Below, one piece after another: positions 34,764-44,096 of a stretch of 64,000 nucleotides of DNA. The notes below the pieces were generated by a model. It worked only from the letters and a program-made list of their open reading frames with translations. It did no database searches and was not told the DNA's origin. Position 1 is the stretch's first letter. Each line of letters begins with the position of its first letter. The translations under genes were made by a program, and so were the position numbers. This DNA comes from Blastopirellula marina (GTDB lineage Bacteria > Planctomycetota > Planctomycetia > Pirellulales > Pirellulaceae): assembly GCF_002967765.1 (NCBI RefSeq), contig NZ_PUHY01000016.1, forward strand, positions 1-64,000, written 5' to 3'.

Positions 34764-36980
34764 TTAACGAGTTTCAATTGTAAGTGTTCGTTTGACCAAT
34801 CCGCGGGGATCATTCTTCAAGCGGATCTGACCATCTCCTTCCAACTCGTAAAACGGATGGACCACGCGATCGGTGACATTTTCACCTCGAACGATGGTGG
34901 CGCCTGTGAACTCGTTTTCACCGGCATAGACAATGATCTCTTCGCTTCCTAGGGCCGGCTTCACCTTCAAGGTTCCCTCTTCGGGGAATCTTCGCTTCTC
35001 GCCGGCGGCTAACTTGGTTCCAGCGGGCAAAATGGTAGCCAATTTGCCTGAGAAGCTGCGGCCCAACATTTCAATGAAAACAGGCTGGTTACCCTTATTC
35101 TCGATGAAGATCGCTAACTCGTCACCAGGTGAGAAGATGTTGTTGGCACGTGTTGTTGAGACCCGGACATCCACCGATGAGGTTGGAGGAATGTAGTTGG
35201 GCAGGGTGATTCCATCGAAAGAGATTACTGGGATACCAATCCCCAGGCCCGTAATCACTTGATCGTAGAAGTCTTCCCAAGTGTCACGCCGAATCACACC
35301 GGCATCTGCGAGCGATACTAGCCCAAGGCCAGTCAGTCGTGGTTGCCGGACGATGACGCGCAATTCATCGGTGGACGTCAGCCCCAGTTCACCAGCGACG
35401 GTGTGTAACTGCAGCGGAGCCTCCAAAAATCGTTTACTGACGGGAGTCAGCGGCTCATCCTCTTGGGGATGACCGAGTAACTTTTCGATGCTGGTCAAAA
35501 AGCGATCCTCGTCTGCCTGGATCAACTCGTCCATTTCTTTTCGAGCCGGATAAAGCTCTAAGGCCGAGCGTTTGTCGATCTGACCACTTCCACTGATAAG
35601 TTCAATCGCTGGTCGCACATCGTCCTGAAATGCTTTCATGCCTCGATCGTGACACCGAATACAAGAAAGCCCGTTGCGAACCGTTTTATCTTCGGCCAGT
35701 CGATCGGTCACGATTGACGTGGGTGCGAAGTCAAGACGTCCCCCTGCCGAATCTGCAACGTAATACGCCTGCAGGCCGTTGGGCAAATTGAAGATCATTT
35801 CACCGCCGGTTCCTACCAAGTGGATCGGATCGATGAATATGTTTTCGGTTCCCTTGCTTGAAGCGTAGTCAATACTTTTCCAATATGCCCCATGTTCATA
35901 AGGATGCCGCTCGACGGCGCGATTATTACGAGAAACGCCAGAGACTGCCATGCCGGCCCGCTTAGCAATTCGCTGGGCGATATTATCTTCCGAATCGATA
36001 TCAAGCTTTTCTTCGAGTTCCTTAAGCGTATGCGGCAGTTGCAACAGGTCGTGATACAAGGGAGGCAAGGTAGCCGTGCTGCAGAACCAATCGATCCGTA
36101 AGTATGGCACCGGTCGAATCATCTTCGACGGGCGAAGGTATTCCTGAGCGAGTAGATCGTAGGTCTGCGAAGCCTCGTAGACGATTGCGTACGGATAATC
36201 GAGTAACACTAGATCGTGATTGTTTAAACGTTTTGAATCAGACGAGCTATCTTCGGACTGCGCGACCGTTCGATGCCAGTTCAGCTTTCGCAGATCGACG
36301 GCAAACAAAGTCCCGACGTCTTCGTTGACGACTTCTGGCTGGACCAGTTGATTCTGGTACGACAAATGGTTCAACGCCTTGAACAATGCATCTCGCTGGC
36401 GTCCTAATTCCTCGCGCGTGGCCCCACCAACTAGCAAATGATGTGAGCTAAAATAGCGGTACGAATATCGATCTTGCAGTGGCAAGCTTCTTTGATGTTC
36501 CAGAATTTGCTGAAAGAGGTAATCCGGATCACGATACGTTTCCATCACGGTCGGATCAGCCTCAGCCCCGACGACGTCCAAAGGGAAGTCCTTGGCCCCA
36601 GCGACGATCCACTTCCGAATTAGCGAAATCTCGTTAGGATCGAGGGGAGGCTGCCCCAGTGGCATGCGCGCATCTTCGTCTTCTTCCAACAGAATCTCGT
36701 AAAGCAACGAATCGTCCGGCTTGCCAGGTGTGGCATATTCTTGATCACGGAGCTCCGCGACTTTCAGCACGTCGACGCCGCCTTGAACGGCGCTCCCTCC
36801 ATGACATTCGAAACAGCGAGAGCGAAAGACCTCTTTTACCTTCGCCCCTAACTTTGCGACTTCGGTTGAATCCTGAGCGAGTGACAAACTCGGATTGAAC
36901 AACGCGAATGCCAAAGCCCAGCTCAATACCGTACCGCAAATCGTGTTTCGGGCCTGGAAGAGTCGATCGGAGTAAGTCAC
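34764..36980 (-). CDS. exported di-haem cytochrome c-type protein (PSCyt1-like)
   Basis: A 738-residue exported protein; signal peptide up to about SLSLAQ (residue 36). Residues about 42-125 are a Planctomycete cytochrome c domain: CFECHGG (Cys56, Cys59, His60) and a following EILLEEDEDARMPLGQPPL, DPNEISLIRKWIVAGA. A second CxxCH is CIRCHDRG (Cys440, Cys443, His444). The C-terminal third (from about 590) has beta-rich VRVSTTRANNIFSPGDEL and FIENKG text like DUF4384 domains, a feature shared with the 458-residue protein upstream. It is the last gene of a minus-strand series that begins with a sigma factor. It may sense or carry electrons at the envelope. Confidence 0.8.
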   Translation of the reverse strand: MTYSDRLFQARNTICGTVLSWALAFALFNPSLSLAQDSTEVAKLGAKVKEVFRSRCFECHGGSAVQGGVDVLKVAELRDQEYATPGKPDDSLLYEILLEEDEDARMPLGQPPLDPNEISLIRKWIVAGAKDFPLDVVGAEADPTVMETYRDPDYLFQQILEHQRSLPLQDRYSYRYFSSHHLLVGGATREELGRQRDALFKALNHLSYQNQLVQPEVVNEDVGTLFAVDLRKLNWHRTVAQSEDSSSDSKRLNNHDLVLLDYPYAIVYEASQTYDLLAQEYLRPSKMIRPVPYLRIDWFCSTATLPPLYHDLLQLPHTLKELEEKLDIDSEDNIAQRIAKRAGMAVSGVSRNNRAVERHPYEHGAYWKSIDYASSKGTENIFIDPIHLVGTGGEMIFNLPNGLQAYYVADSAGGRLDFAPTSIVTDRLAEDKTVRNGLSCIRCHDRGMKAFQDDVRPAIELISGSGQIDKRSALELYPARKEMDELIQADEDRFLTSIEKLLGHPQEDEPLTPVSKRFLEAPLQLHTVAGELGLTSTDELRVIVRQPRLTGLGLVSLADAGVIRRDTWEDFYDQVITGLGIGIPVISFDGITLPNYIPPTSSVDVRVSTTRANNIFSPGDELAIFIENKGNQPVFIEMLGRSFSGKLATILPAGTKLAAGEKRRFPEEGTLKVKPALGSEEIIVYAGENEFTGATIVRGENVTDRVVHPFYELEGDGQIRLKNDPRGLVKRTLTIETR

Positions 36981-37069
36981 GGATGCAAGTCCTAGAGCGG
37001 TAAGAACATTCAGGAAAGGCGAAGTCCATAACCAAAGAGACTTCGCCTACAATTTGACGTTACGCCCAG

Positions 37070-37555
37070 TTATTTAGGTGCGTCTTTGGGGTCTTTGGTC
37101 GAAGGAAGCTTTTCGGGATCGATCGGCAGCATACGTTCGCCATCTTCCGAATCAGGAATCTCAGGCATCTTACCTGGTTTTGGAAAGGCCTTTTCCGGAA
37201 TGTCTTCTAGCTTTTCCTTCCGATCTTCTTCAGCCAACAACGAGTACCCCTTCTCTTCCAGGTCGTAACGACCCCAGTAAACGCGACGAACTGGATTGTA
37301 GTAGTAGACGTAGCGGGTTCGCGTTGGATAGTAAACGCAGTAATGGTGACGGTATCCTGAGTAACTTGAATAGGGCTTGTAATAGTAGTACGAGTAGTAG
37401 TAACTGCTGCGAGGGTGGTAGCTCCAACCGCTGTAGTAATGTCGTCCAGCCAAGTAATTCGCGGCGGCAGGACGAGAGGCGACGCTTCCCAGACCGAGTG
37501 TTAAGGCGACCAGTAGACCGAAAACCAGGGAGCGACGAGTAGTACGTGAGAACAT
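37070..37555 (-). CDS. small exported Tyr-rich protein
   Basis: A 161-residue protein with a signal peptide (LVFGLLVALTLGLGSVAS, cleavage near RPAAA-NYLAG). Residues about 35-90 are extremely rich in Tyr, Ser and Arg (YYSYYYYKPYSSY, VYYPTRTRYVYYYNPVRRVY), then WGRYDLEEKGY and an acidic, Pro-rich tail. Tyr-rich exported proteins of this kind occur in planctomycetes; the function is unknown, and a wall or matrix role is a guess. The opposite strand is also open across it, but only because of this composition. It sits 89 bases before the cytochrome-type gene. Confidence 0.7.
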   Translation of the reverse strand: MFSRTTRRSLVFGLLVALTLGLGSVASRPAAANYLAGRHYYSGWSYHPRSSYYYSYYYYKPYSSYSGYRHHYCVYYPTRTRYVYYYNPVRRVYWGRYDLEEKGYSLLAEEDRKEKLEDIPEKAFPKPGKMPEIPDSEDGERMLPIDPEKLPSTKDPKDAPK

Positions 37556-37630
37556 CGAATCTATCTCCTAGTACGAAAAAAACTTGGGTGTTCTTTCAGC
37601 GGCTATCTCAGCCGGTATTCACTTGAATAA

Positions 37631-37671
37631 CGAGGGAGTCGGCAGTATCTTCCGGATCTCCCTCGATTTTT
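37631..37671 (+). terminator. hairpin with T-run between two minus-strand genes
   Basis: CGAGGGAG (37631-37638) pairs with CTCCCTCG (37658-37665), followed by ATTTTT on the plus strand. The T-run faces the plus direction, whereas the flanking genes are on the minus strand, so it may be an antisense terminator or a structured leader of the Tyr-rich gene. Confidence 0.35.
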
Positions 37672-37765
37672 GGTGATTTTCTTAAGGCAGCGACATCAGC
37701 GTCTGCCAAACAAGAGGGAAAAGTCGCTGCCCAAACGAAGTGTCGTTAGCAGCGTTTATGAACCC

Positions 37766-39142
37766 CTATTCCGGTAAGTCTTGAGGGCTGTAGTATTTCA
37801 CCGTCGCCGTCATGATCGGAATCGTATCTTTGACGAACTTGGCCGTCCCTAGCGTTTGCCCAACCGCTTCCCCATTGCTAATCAACCCTCGCGTCACATT
37901 TTGCGCGAGTTGTTGCTTAAGAGCACCAAGATTCGAAGGCTTCTCCGAGGGGAAATCGCCTTGCGTTAAAATTTGAAAGTCTTCCCCTTCGTCTGTCAGC
38001 AATTCGGTGCTGACTTTCGGTTTCACTTTCTGTTCGGGAAATAGACTGATTGAGATTGAGCCAGCAAACTCGCCGTAGTCGATTTCCTTGGCCTTGGATT
38101 CGGTTTGCGACAGGACTTTGAACGGTTCCATCGTGTTCGCCGACGTATCGTAATATCCTTGAAATCCCCATTCCTTACGATCAGGCTCGAGAACCCAGGC
38201 CTTGGCTTGGGAGTCGGCCACCGTCTGACGGCCAAGCGTATTCTCACCGTTCACCTTCAGTACTAAACCGAGTCGCTTGTCGCTTGATTTTCTGCGAACG
38301 ATGAGAAAGACTTTCTGCCCTTGCTGCGGTTCTGGCACGAAAGCGGCACCATCTCGGAATTCGATCTCCTGTACCTCATTGTCATAGCGAATTTCGAGGA
38401 GAACGGCAGCATCACTACTGGCAAGCGGATGGATCTTCGACTTTGCCGGCGACGACTCGTTAACCGTTTCCTGTTTGACCTCTAACGAGGTGGTGAGAGC
38501 CTCCTCGGTTGCTTTATCCTTTCGCTCCTCTTGGCTCATCGAAAGGCTTCCGTCGTCAAAGACACCGCGGACAGTGAAACTTTCACCACTATCGAGCAGG
38601 TCTTCCAGATCGAGCGCGACTTGGAATTTGACAATCGGAAACAGGGCTTCAGAAGTGCTGTCAAAACCGAGAATACCGACAGCCATTGTCCGAAGATCGC
38701 TGGAAATTAAAGCCACGCCAGTAACGAAGGCGTCAGGCACAACTTTCTCGTCACCCCATGCCAGAGGATACTCTTGCGAAAAAAGCTTCTCACGTCCTTC
38801 TTCCGACAGATGACTGGCTCCCTCAATTTCAGAGGCAATCTGGGAGGCGTTCGCAATCAAACCGATCGGATCACGCGTGTCATTGGCCACGACCAGGGCC
38901 AATTCGAGCTTCTTGGTCAATCGCATGTTCAGCGAACCAACCTGATCGACAGAAGCTTCATTTCCCTTTTTGATGCGAAACTTAAGTACGCCCACGTTCT
39001 GGTAACCACGCTCTTTCAGAGCGTCCATCACCCGAGGTCCCTGCTTTAGAAGCTGTTTTTCCAGGTCGTCCGCTGCAGGCAAAAGAGAACAAGCACCGAA
39101 GACAAAGAGAATTGTTAAGCCAAATCGAACACAACGCGGCAT
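37766..39142 (-). CDS. exported protein of unknown function with DUF4384-like C-terminal part
   Basis: A 458-residue exported protein (signal peptide FGLTILFVFGACSLLPAA). The N-terminal half (LLKQGPRVMDALKERGYQNV, GVLKFRIKKGNE, GSLNMRLTKKLELALVVAND) resembles the CsgG/curli-type or LPS-associated proteins that open with KYKNVGVLKF; I cannot assign it securely. The region about 240-385 (EIRYDNEVQEIEF, GQKVFLIVRRKSSDKRLGLV) reads as a beta-sandwich DUF4384-like domain. It lies 157 bases after the anti-sigma-like gene, in the same direction. Such proteins commonly neighbour TPR-CHAT genes in this phylum, so a part in the same surface module is likely. Confidence 0.72.
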   Translation of the reverse strand: MPRCVRFGLTILFVFGACSLLPAADDLEKQLLKQGPRVMDALKERGYQNVGVLKFRIKKGNEASVDQVGSLNMRLTKKLELALVVANDTRDPIGLIANASQIASEIEGASHLSEEGREKLFSQEYPLAWGDEKVVPDAFVTGVALISSDLRTMAVGILGFDSTSEALFPIVKFQVALDLEDLLDSGESFTVRGVFDDGSLSMSQEERKDKATEEALTTSLEVKQETVNESSPAKSKIHPLASSDAAVLLEIRYDNEVQEIEFRDGAAFVPEPQQGQKVFLIVRRKSSDKRLGLVLKVNGENTLGRQTVADSQAKAWVLEPDRKEWGFQGYYDTSANTMEPFKVLSQTESKAKEIDYGEFAGSISISLFPEQKVKPKVSTELLTDEGEDFQILTQGDFPSEKPSNLGALKQQLAQNVTRGLISNGEAVGQTLGTAKFVKDTIPIMTATVKYYSPQDLPE

Positions 39143-39299
39143 AGTTGTCTCCCAGCGATCATTGCTAATTGGAGTTACTTCACGGTGTTAACGGCGGGAA
39201 GGCTTCTGTGTCCCGAGGAAAATCGCAATTAACCTAAAATAGTTGAAAATCATCCCCAATCACCTGGGATATTCAATTCTGACCGCTAATAACACTCTA

Positions 39300-40175
39300 T
39301 TAAGATGACGTAATAAGCTGCCGTAGACTTTGTTCTAAATTATTCATGGTCTCATCCGCCTCGGCTTGCGTCGATCTAAAGTCTGCTCCCTGTTCTAGTT
39401 GAGCCAATTGACCAGCAATATCCTGACGAGTCTTTTGACAGGCCGCATCCACAGCATTGTGTGTTTTGCCATCTAAGGCAGAAAGTCGCGCGGTCAGTAG
39501 TTTTTGGCACCCGGCATCGAATTGCTTCAAGCGAGTGATCAGTTCTTCTCTGTTTTGTGGACGCTTGTTGAACCATGAATGTGCCGCGGCCGCCAAGTTT
39601 TCCAGCAATTTCGTTTCCGAACGGGATGACTCCAACACGCCTGGTTTGTTGAAGCCCCATCCTTGCGGAGCGGGGGGAGTCAAGTTAACCCATACCCCGA
39701 CAGCGATTGAAGCCGCGACCGCAATCAACCCAGCCAGCCCGGACCACACAGTCGCTTGCCCACTTCTGCTCGGCCGCTCTTTATCTGGCTTCTCAGAACG
39801 ACTATTGAGTTCGTGTCGAATCTGGGACCAGCGCGCATCATGTAGTGGCGTTTCTTGGCGACTGGCAGAGCGCTGTTGCCAATAGAGTGGCGCCTGGATC
39901 AACACGTATTCCTGAAGGTCCACAAGTGCCTCTGGACTTGCCATCAGCTTTCGCAACTGGCTTTCAGATAATGACTTAAGCCCATGTTGCTCGATATCAA
40001 CTAATTGATCTTCGGTCAGATCGACAAAGCGTAGCGGCATTCCCCGAGCCTCTTCAGACGCTAGTGTTTCCCAAATGATTGCCGCCTCGAGCAAGTCTTC
40101 CGAACAGATGAATTCTTCGACCCATTCGGCGAGTTTTTCAGGGTTCTCGGGCAGATCTAAGGAAACCAGTGTCAT
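39300..40175 (-). CDS. putative membrane-bound anti-sigma factor
   Basis: A 291-residue protein whose ATG (40173-40175) overlaps the sigma-factor stop by ATGA, the usual arrangement for an ECF anti-sigma. The cytosolic N-terminal part (about 1-140; helices such as LAEWVEEFICSEDLLEAAII) has no zinc HxxxCxxC motif, so it is not a classical ZAS protein. One transmembrane helix is at about 144-164 (GLAGLIAVAASIAVGVWVNL), and a helical exported C-terminal domain of about 125 residues follows. The topology (cytosolic, one helix, periplasmic) is that of RseA-like regulators. Anti-sigma function is inferred from position and topology, not from a family match. Confidence 0.7.
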   Translation of the reverse strand: MTLVSLDLPENPEKLAEWVEEFICSEDLLEAAIIWETLASEEARGMPLRFVDLTEDQLVDIEQHGLKSLSESQLRKLMASPEALVDLQEYVLIQAPLYWQQRSASRQETPLHDARWSQIRHELNSRSEKPDKERPSRSGQATVWSGLAGLIAVAASIAVGVWVNLTPPAPQGWGFNKPGVLESSRSETKLLENLAAAAHSWFNKRPQNREELITRLKQFDAGCQKLLTARLSALDGKTHNAVDAACQKTRQDIAGQLAQLEQGADFRSTQAEADETMNNLEQSLRQLITSS

Positions 40176-40714
40176 ATCCGTTTCTGCTCCATACACTTGC
40201 GCAAATTGGCCAGGGCCCGATGTACACGGGTATAAACGGTACTCCGTTGAATGTCTTCCGCCGCGGCAATATTTTCCCCAGAAGTGCCACTGAAAAAGGC
40301 CTGAACAATTCGACGTATCGCATCGGGAAGCTGCTCAGAACATTCGCGAAGCTGCCTTAATTCCTCTTCCCGTTCCAAACGAAACGAGGCGGCGGCTTGT
40401 TCGGCAATTCCAAGCGACTGTTCGGTTAGCGGATAAGACTTTGGTTTTCGAAAGTGATCGTAGAGGGTGTTTCGTGCGATCGTAATAATCCACGCCCCTA
40501 TGCGACTACCAGCAAAAGTTTGACGCGAATTCCAGACCTTCAGCCACGTTTGCTGAATCACGTCGTCCGCATCGCGGGGACAACGAGTGCGGACATAGAT
40601 TTCCAGCTGGTGACCAAATTGGTCATATAGTTGACGAAAGCTCGCCGGGTCGCCCGCTTGAAAGCCTGCGATCAGATCTTGTTCCCTTGCTGTTTCCGCA
40701 TAGGTACTCATCAT
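40172..40714 (-). CDS. ECF-type RNA polymerase sigma factor
   Basis: A 180-residue sigma-70 family protein of the extracytoplasmic function type. Region 2 is at about 10-85: AGFQAGDPASFRQLYDQFGH, the CPRDADDVIQQTWLKVW stretch (the -10 binding helix) and AWIITIARNTLYDHFRKP. Region 4 is at about 115-175: LRECSEQLPDAIRRIVQAFF, GTSGENIAAAEDIQRSTVYT, RVHRALANLRKC, with a recognisable helix-turn-helix for the -35. There is no extra C-terminal domain. It overlaps the putative anti-sigma gene and is divergent from a TPR-CHAT gene 241 bases away. Confidence 0.93.
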   Translation of the reverse strand: MMSTYAETAREQDLIAGFQAGDPASFRQLYDQFGHQLEIYVRTRCPRDADDVIQQTWLKVWNSRQTFAGSRIGAWIITIARNTLYDHFRKPKSYPLTEQSLGIAEQAAASFRLEREEELRQLRECSEQLPDAIRRIVQAFFSGTSGENIAAAEDIQRSTVYTRVHRALANLRKCMEQKRI

Positions 40715-40955
40715 GCCCGGACAGTTTCATTTCCATCACAGAATAGGAACGCGAATGTGCTATGAGATCGGTCGCATTGTAATATGATCCTGTCTCGCCA
40801 AGCAATTCTTTAACAAACTTATTCGCCAGGCTTGAGTTAGAAACATGCCTCGGCCACATTAGATCAAAGAACATGTGGTCGTCAGCATATCAACTACTTG
40901 CGATTTTGCATTCCGTAAAGCATCCGAGACTTCGCGTCCAGAGAGGAGCGTTTGT

Positions 40956-43900
40956 ATGCATTTGGCTCGCACGATAATTTTAAGCTGCTTGTTTATCGGT
41001 TGCCTGAGCAACGATCTACTTGCCCAGCTAACCGCGCAGTCCGAACGACGCGTCACGCAACTGAACGAACAGATTGCTCAGTTGGAAAACCAAGGAAACG
41101 ATCGTGCAGCAATCCCTCTACAGAAAGAGATCGTTGACATCGCTGAAAGAGAGCTCGGACACAACAAAAGTGAAACGGCATATGAATGGAACTATCTGGG
41201 GCATCTTTATTTTCGGTTAGGGGAATACGGAGAGGCACGCAATCCATATTCCCAAGCCCTGTCGATACGCCGAAAGGTTCTTGGGGAAAACGACGAGGAC
41301 ACGGGCGAATCGTATGGAAACGTTGGTTTTGTTCTCGCCGAGTTGGGTGAATATGACCAGAGTGAAGAGGCCTATCTGCAGGCCTTGCGGATCTATCGTC
41401 GTAACACGGGCGATGAAAGTTCGGAAACACTGCAGACGATGAATAACTTAGGAAATCTTTATCTCAAGACGAGTAACTTCGAGAAAGCAAAGTCCCTCAA
41501 CCGTGCCGCCTTGGCGATTCGCACGCGCACGCTTGGTCCCGATCACGCTGATGTTGGTGAGTCAATCTTTAATCTCGGAGTCATTGCCCACGAAGAGGGA
41601 GACTACAACAAGGCACAAGAGCTCTATTCGCGATCGCGTTCTATTTTTCAGGAAGCTCTCGGCGAGGAGCATCCTTATACGCTGCAGCTAATGAACAACC
41701 TTGGCAAACTGGCCTACGATCTAGGAGACGTGCAGCGTTCGTACGATATTGACCGTCAGGTTTACGATATCCGGATGCGAGTCTTAGGTCCAGATCACAT
41801 CGACACGGCTCAATCCCTTAACAATATGGCGTTTAATCAACAGGACCAACGCAATTTTGAGAAAGCGTTACCGCTGTATCAAAAGGCATTGGACATTTTT
41901 TTGAAGCAGCTAGGCGAGAAAGACGTCAATACGCAATTGACGATGTTGAACCTGGCGGTCGTGAAACAGCGACTCGGTCAGTCGAAGGAGGCGGAGGACC
42001 TCGCTACTCGAGCTTTGAACCTACGTCGCGAAAGTCTGGGCGAAGGGCATCCACTTGTATCGGAAGCCCTCTATCAGATTGCAACGGTACGTTTAGAGGC
42101 CGGCAGACTGGATGAAGCTCGAGAAGCGTTTGAGCAATCGTACAAGATTATGGAAGACGCTTACGGGGACAATCATCCAAAGACGCTCTCTGTCCTATTT
42201 TCGCTTTGTTGGATTAACATGCGAAACGAGGATTGGGCTAGCGTGCTCGAATTGTCCGATAAGACACGACGACTCGTGCGAACAACTGGGGCACGTTTGA
42301 TGTCCGGTCTTACGCCAGCAGAACAGCTCAGACTTCTAAACAAAGACGACCATCACGAATTTGCGTTTACGGTTGCATGGCAAAAGAAAGACGACCAAGC
42401 GTTCGCCGACTCGTCCGCAAGCTGGATCATAAACGACAAAGGGCTGTCTCAGGAAACACTCGCAGCCCGCGAAACATTACTCCGCGATTTGGGAGATGCG
42501 GAGACTCAAACGCTCAGCCGAAAACTTCAGGAGACACGTCGTTCACTAGCCAACATCGTACTTTCCGCTCCGCAAGCGGACCAAGTCGAGCTGAAGAAAA
42601 GGCAGGTCGAACAATTGACCCAGCAAGAGGAAGAACTCAGTCGCCAATTGGCCAAGAAGGTAGGAGCTTCCGTCGAACTTGAGAAATGGATCGAGTTAGA
42701 CGATGTTCGTAAAAAGCTGAAACACGATGAAACTTTCGTAACTTGGATTCGCTTTCAACCGTACGACTTCAATAATGAGAGTCAGATATCGGGTTACCTA
42801 TTACCGCCCCGGTACATGGCTTGGATCATTCCTCCAGCGGGTCAACGTGAAGTCCGCTTGATCGACGTCGGGCCAGCAGAGGAAATTGACTCGCTCATCG
42901 AAAAAGCGCGAAAAGAATTGAATGCCGCCGGTCGACCAGACGGCGCGATCCGAAACGAAGGTGAACAAGACGCGGAAAAGAAGCTGCGCCGATCTCTTGC
43001 AGACGTTGCTGAAAAAGTCTGGCTGCCGGTCGCTTTCCATATCGGCGACGAAACCAAAAAAATAAATCTCAGCCCAGACGGTGCCTTATGGCTCGTCCCT
43101 TGGGCCGCCTTGCCAGATGGAGACGACCGCTATTTGATTGAAGACTACGCGTTTCGCTACTTGATTAGTGGCCGCGAATTTGTACAGGAAGTGGCAGCTC
43201 CATCCTCTAACACGCCTCTGGTGTTCGCAAATCCAACCTTTGATCTCACTCCACAAAAGGTAATTGCCGCAGTTAAGGCGATTTTTCGGGACGTTCGACT
43301 CGACGCCAATGCGAGTCGGGGACGTGTTTCACAAACGGCTTTGGGCAAGGTTCCGAGCCTCCCCAATACCGAGATAGAAGCAAACGCCATTGCGCCCAGC
43401 TTAGAGAAACTCGTAGGTAAACCGCCCATTAAGTATCTCGGAGAATACGCTTTAGAAAGCGTGGTAAAGCGAGTTCATCGCCCGCGCATGCTCGTGCTCA
43501 GTACGCATGGATACTTCCTTCCAGATCAACAGATGCGATCAAATGAACGATCGATTCACAACGACAGAGCTAGAGCAGCAAGCCTACTTGCAATCGATGG
43601 GACGCTTATTGAGAATCCTTTGCTGCGCTGCGGACTGCTATTAGCTGGCTGTAATCAACCACCCGCCGGCGGTGACGATGGTATTTTGACCGGTCTCGAG
43701 ATTGTCGGCCTCGATTTGCGTGGCACCGAACTTGTCGTGCTGAGTGCCTGCGAGACGGGCATCGGAAAAGTACAGATTGGGGAAGGTATCGCCGGACTTC
43801 GACAAGCGTTTCAACTTGCCGGCGCCAGTAGCGTTGTTGCGACACTGTGGCAGGTACCTGATCGAGACTCCGCCGTGGTGATGAAGGACTTTTTTGACCA

Positions 43901-44042
43901 ATTGGCCGCGGAAACACCTCCAGCAGATGCCCTCCGATCCGCTCAATTGGCGCGGATCGAAAGCCGACGTGAACGATATGGTGCGGCCCATCCATTTTTC
44001 TGGGCCGCGTGGACGCTAACCGGAGAGCCACGCAAAGACTAA
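40956..44042 (+). CDS. exported TPR-CHAT protein (caspase-like peptidase), copy 1
   Basis: A 1028-residue protein. GAGAGGAG (40941-40948) supports the ATG at 40956, which opens a signal peptide (TIILSCLFIGCLSNDLLAQ). Tetratricopeptide repeats of the 42-residue Kinesin light chain type (ETLQTMNNLGNLYLKTSNFE and similar) cover about residues 50-430. A linker helix with coiled-coil character (LKKRQVEQLTQQEEELSRQL) lies at about 545-575. The C-terminal CHAT domain has the caspase-type dyad: His851 in LVLSTHGYF and Cys932 in VLSACETGIG. CHAT proteases include Csx29 of type III-E CRISPR (Craspase) and separase relatives. Activity is expected but unproven; the target is unknown. Confidence 0.93.
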   Translation: MHLARTIILSCLFIGCLSNDLLAQLTAQSERRVTQLNEQIAQLENQGNDRAAIPLQKEIVDIAERELGHNKSETAYEWNYLGHLYFRLGEYGEARNPYSQALSIRRKVLGENDEDTGESYGNVGFVLAELGEYDQSEEAYLQALRIYRRNTGDESSETLQTMNNLGNLYLKTSNFEKAKSLNRAALAIRTRTLGPDHADVGESIFNLGVIAHEEGDYNKAQELYSRSRSIFQEALGEEHPYTLQLMNNLGKLAYDLGDVQRSYDIDRQVYDIRMRVLGPDHIDTAQSLNNMAFNQQDQRNFEKALPLYQKALDIFLKQLGEKDVNTQLTMLNLAVVKQRLGQSKEAEDLATRALNLRRESLGEGHPLVSEALYQIATVRLEAGRLDEAREAFEQSYKIMEDAYGDNHPKTLSVLFSLCWINMRNEDWASVLELSDKTRRLVRTTGARLMSGLTPAEQLRLLNKDDHHEFAFTVAWQKKDDQAFADSSASWIINDKGLSQETLAARETLLRDLGDAETQTLSRKLQETRRSLANIVLSAPQADQVELKKRQVEQLTQQEEELSRQLAKKVGASVELEKWIELDDVRKKLKHDETFVTWIRFQPYDFNNESQISGYLLPPRYMAWIIPPAGQREVRLIDVGPAEEIDSLIEKARKELNAAGRPDGAIRNEGEQDAEKKLRRSLADVAEKVWLPVAFHIGDETKKINLSPDGALWLVPWAALPDGDDRYLIEDYAFRYLISGREFVQEVAAPSSNTPLVFANPTFDLTPQKVIAAVKAIFRDVRLDANASRGRVSQTALGKVPSLPNTEIEANAIAPSLEKLVGKPPIKYLGEYALESVVKRVHRPRMLVLSTHGYFLPDQQMRSNERSIHNDRARAASLLAIDGTLIENPLLRCGLLLAGCNQPPAGGDDGILTGLEIVGLDLRGTELVVLSACETGIGKVQIGEGIAGLRQAFQLAGASSVVATLWQVPDRDSAVVMKDFFDQLAAETPPADALRSAQLARIESRRERYGAAHPFFWAAWTLTGEPRKD

Positions 44043-44066
44043 CTTCCTCCCGCGTCCCCTGATGCC

Positions 44067-44088
44067 AAAGAAGTATCGGCTTCTTTTT
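44067..44088. terminator. possible bidirectional terminator between the CHAT genes
   Basis: AAAGAAG (44067-44073) pairs with CTTCTTT (44080-44086), followed by more T. The stem is weak (7 bp, A/T-rich), but it lies in the 54-base gap between the stops of two convergent genes, where a terminator is expected. Confidence 0.45.
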
Positions 44089-44096
44089 AATCGAAC

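Noticed and set aside
37078-37542. Long plus-strand frame opposite the Tyr-rich gene
   Set aside because: It is an artefact of the skewed composition of the minus-strand gene, which has a signal peptide and plausible protein features; the antisense frame has none.
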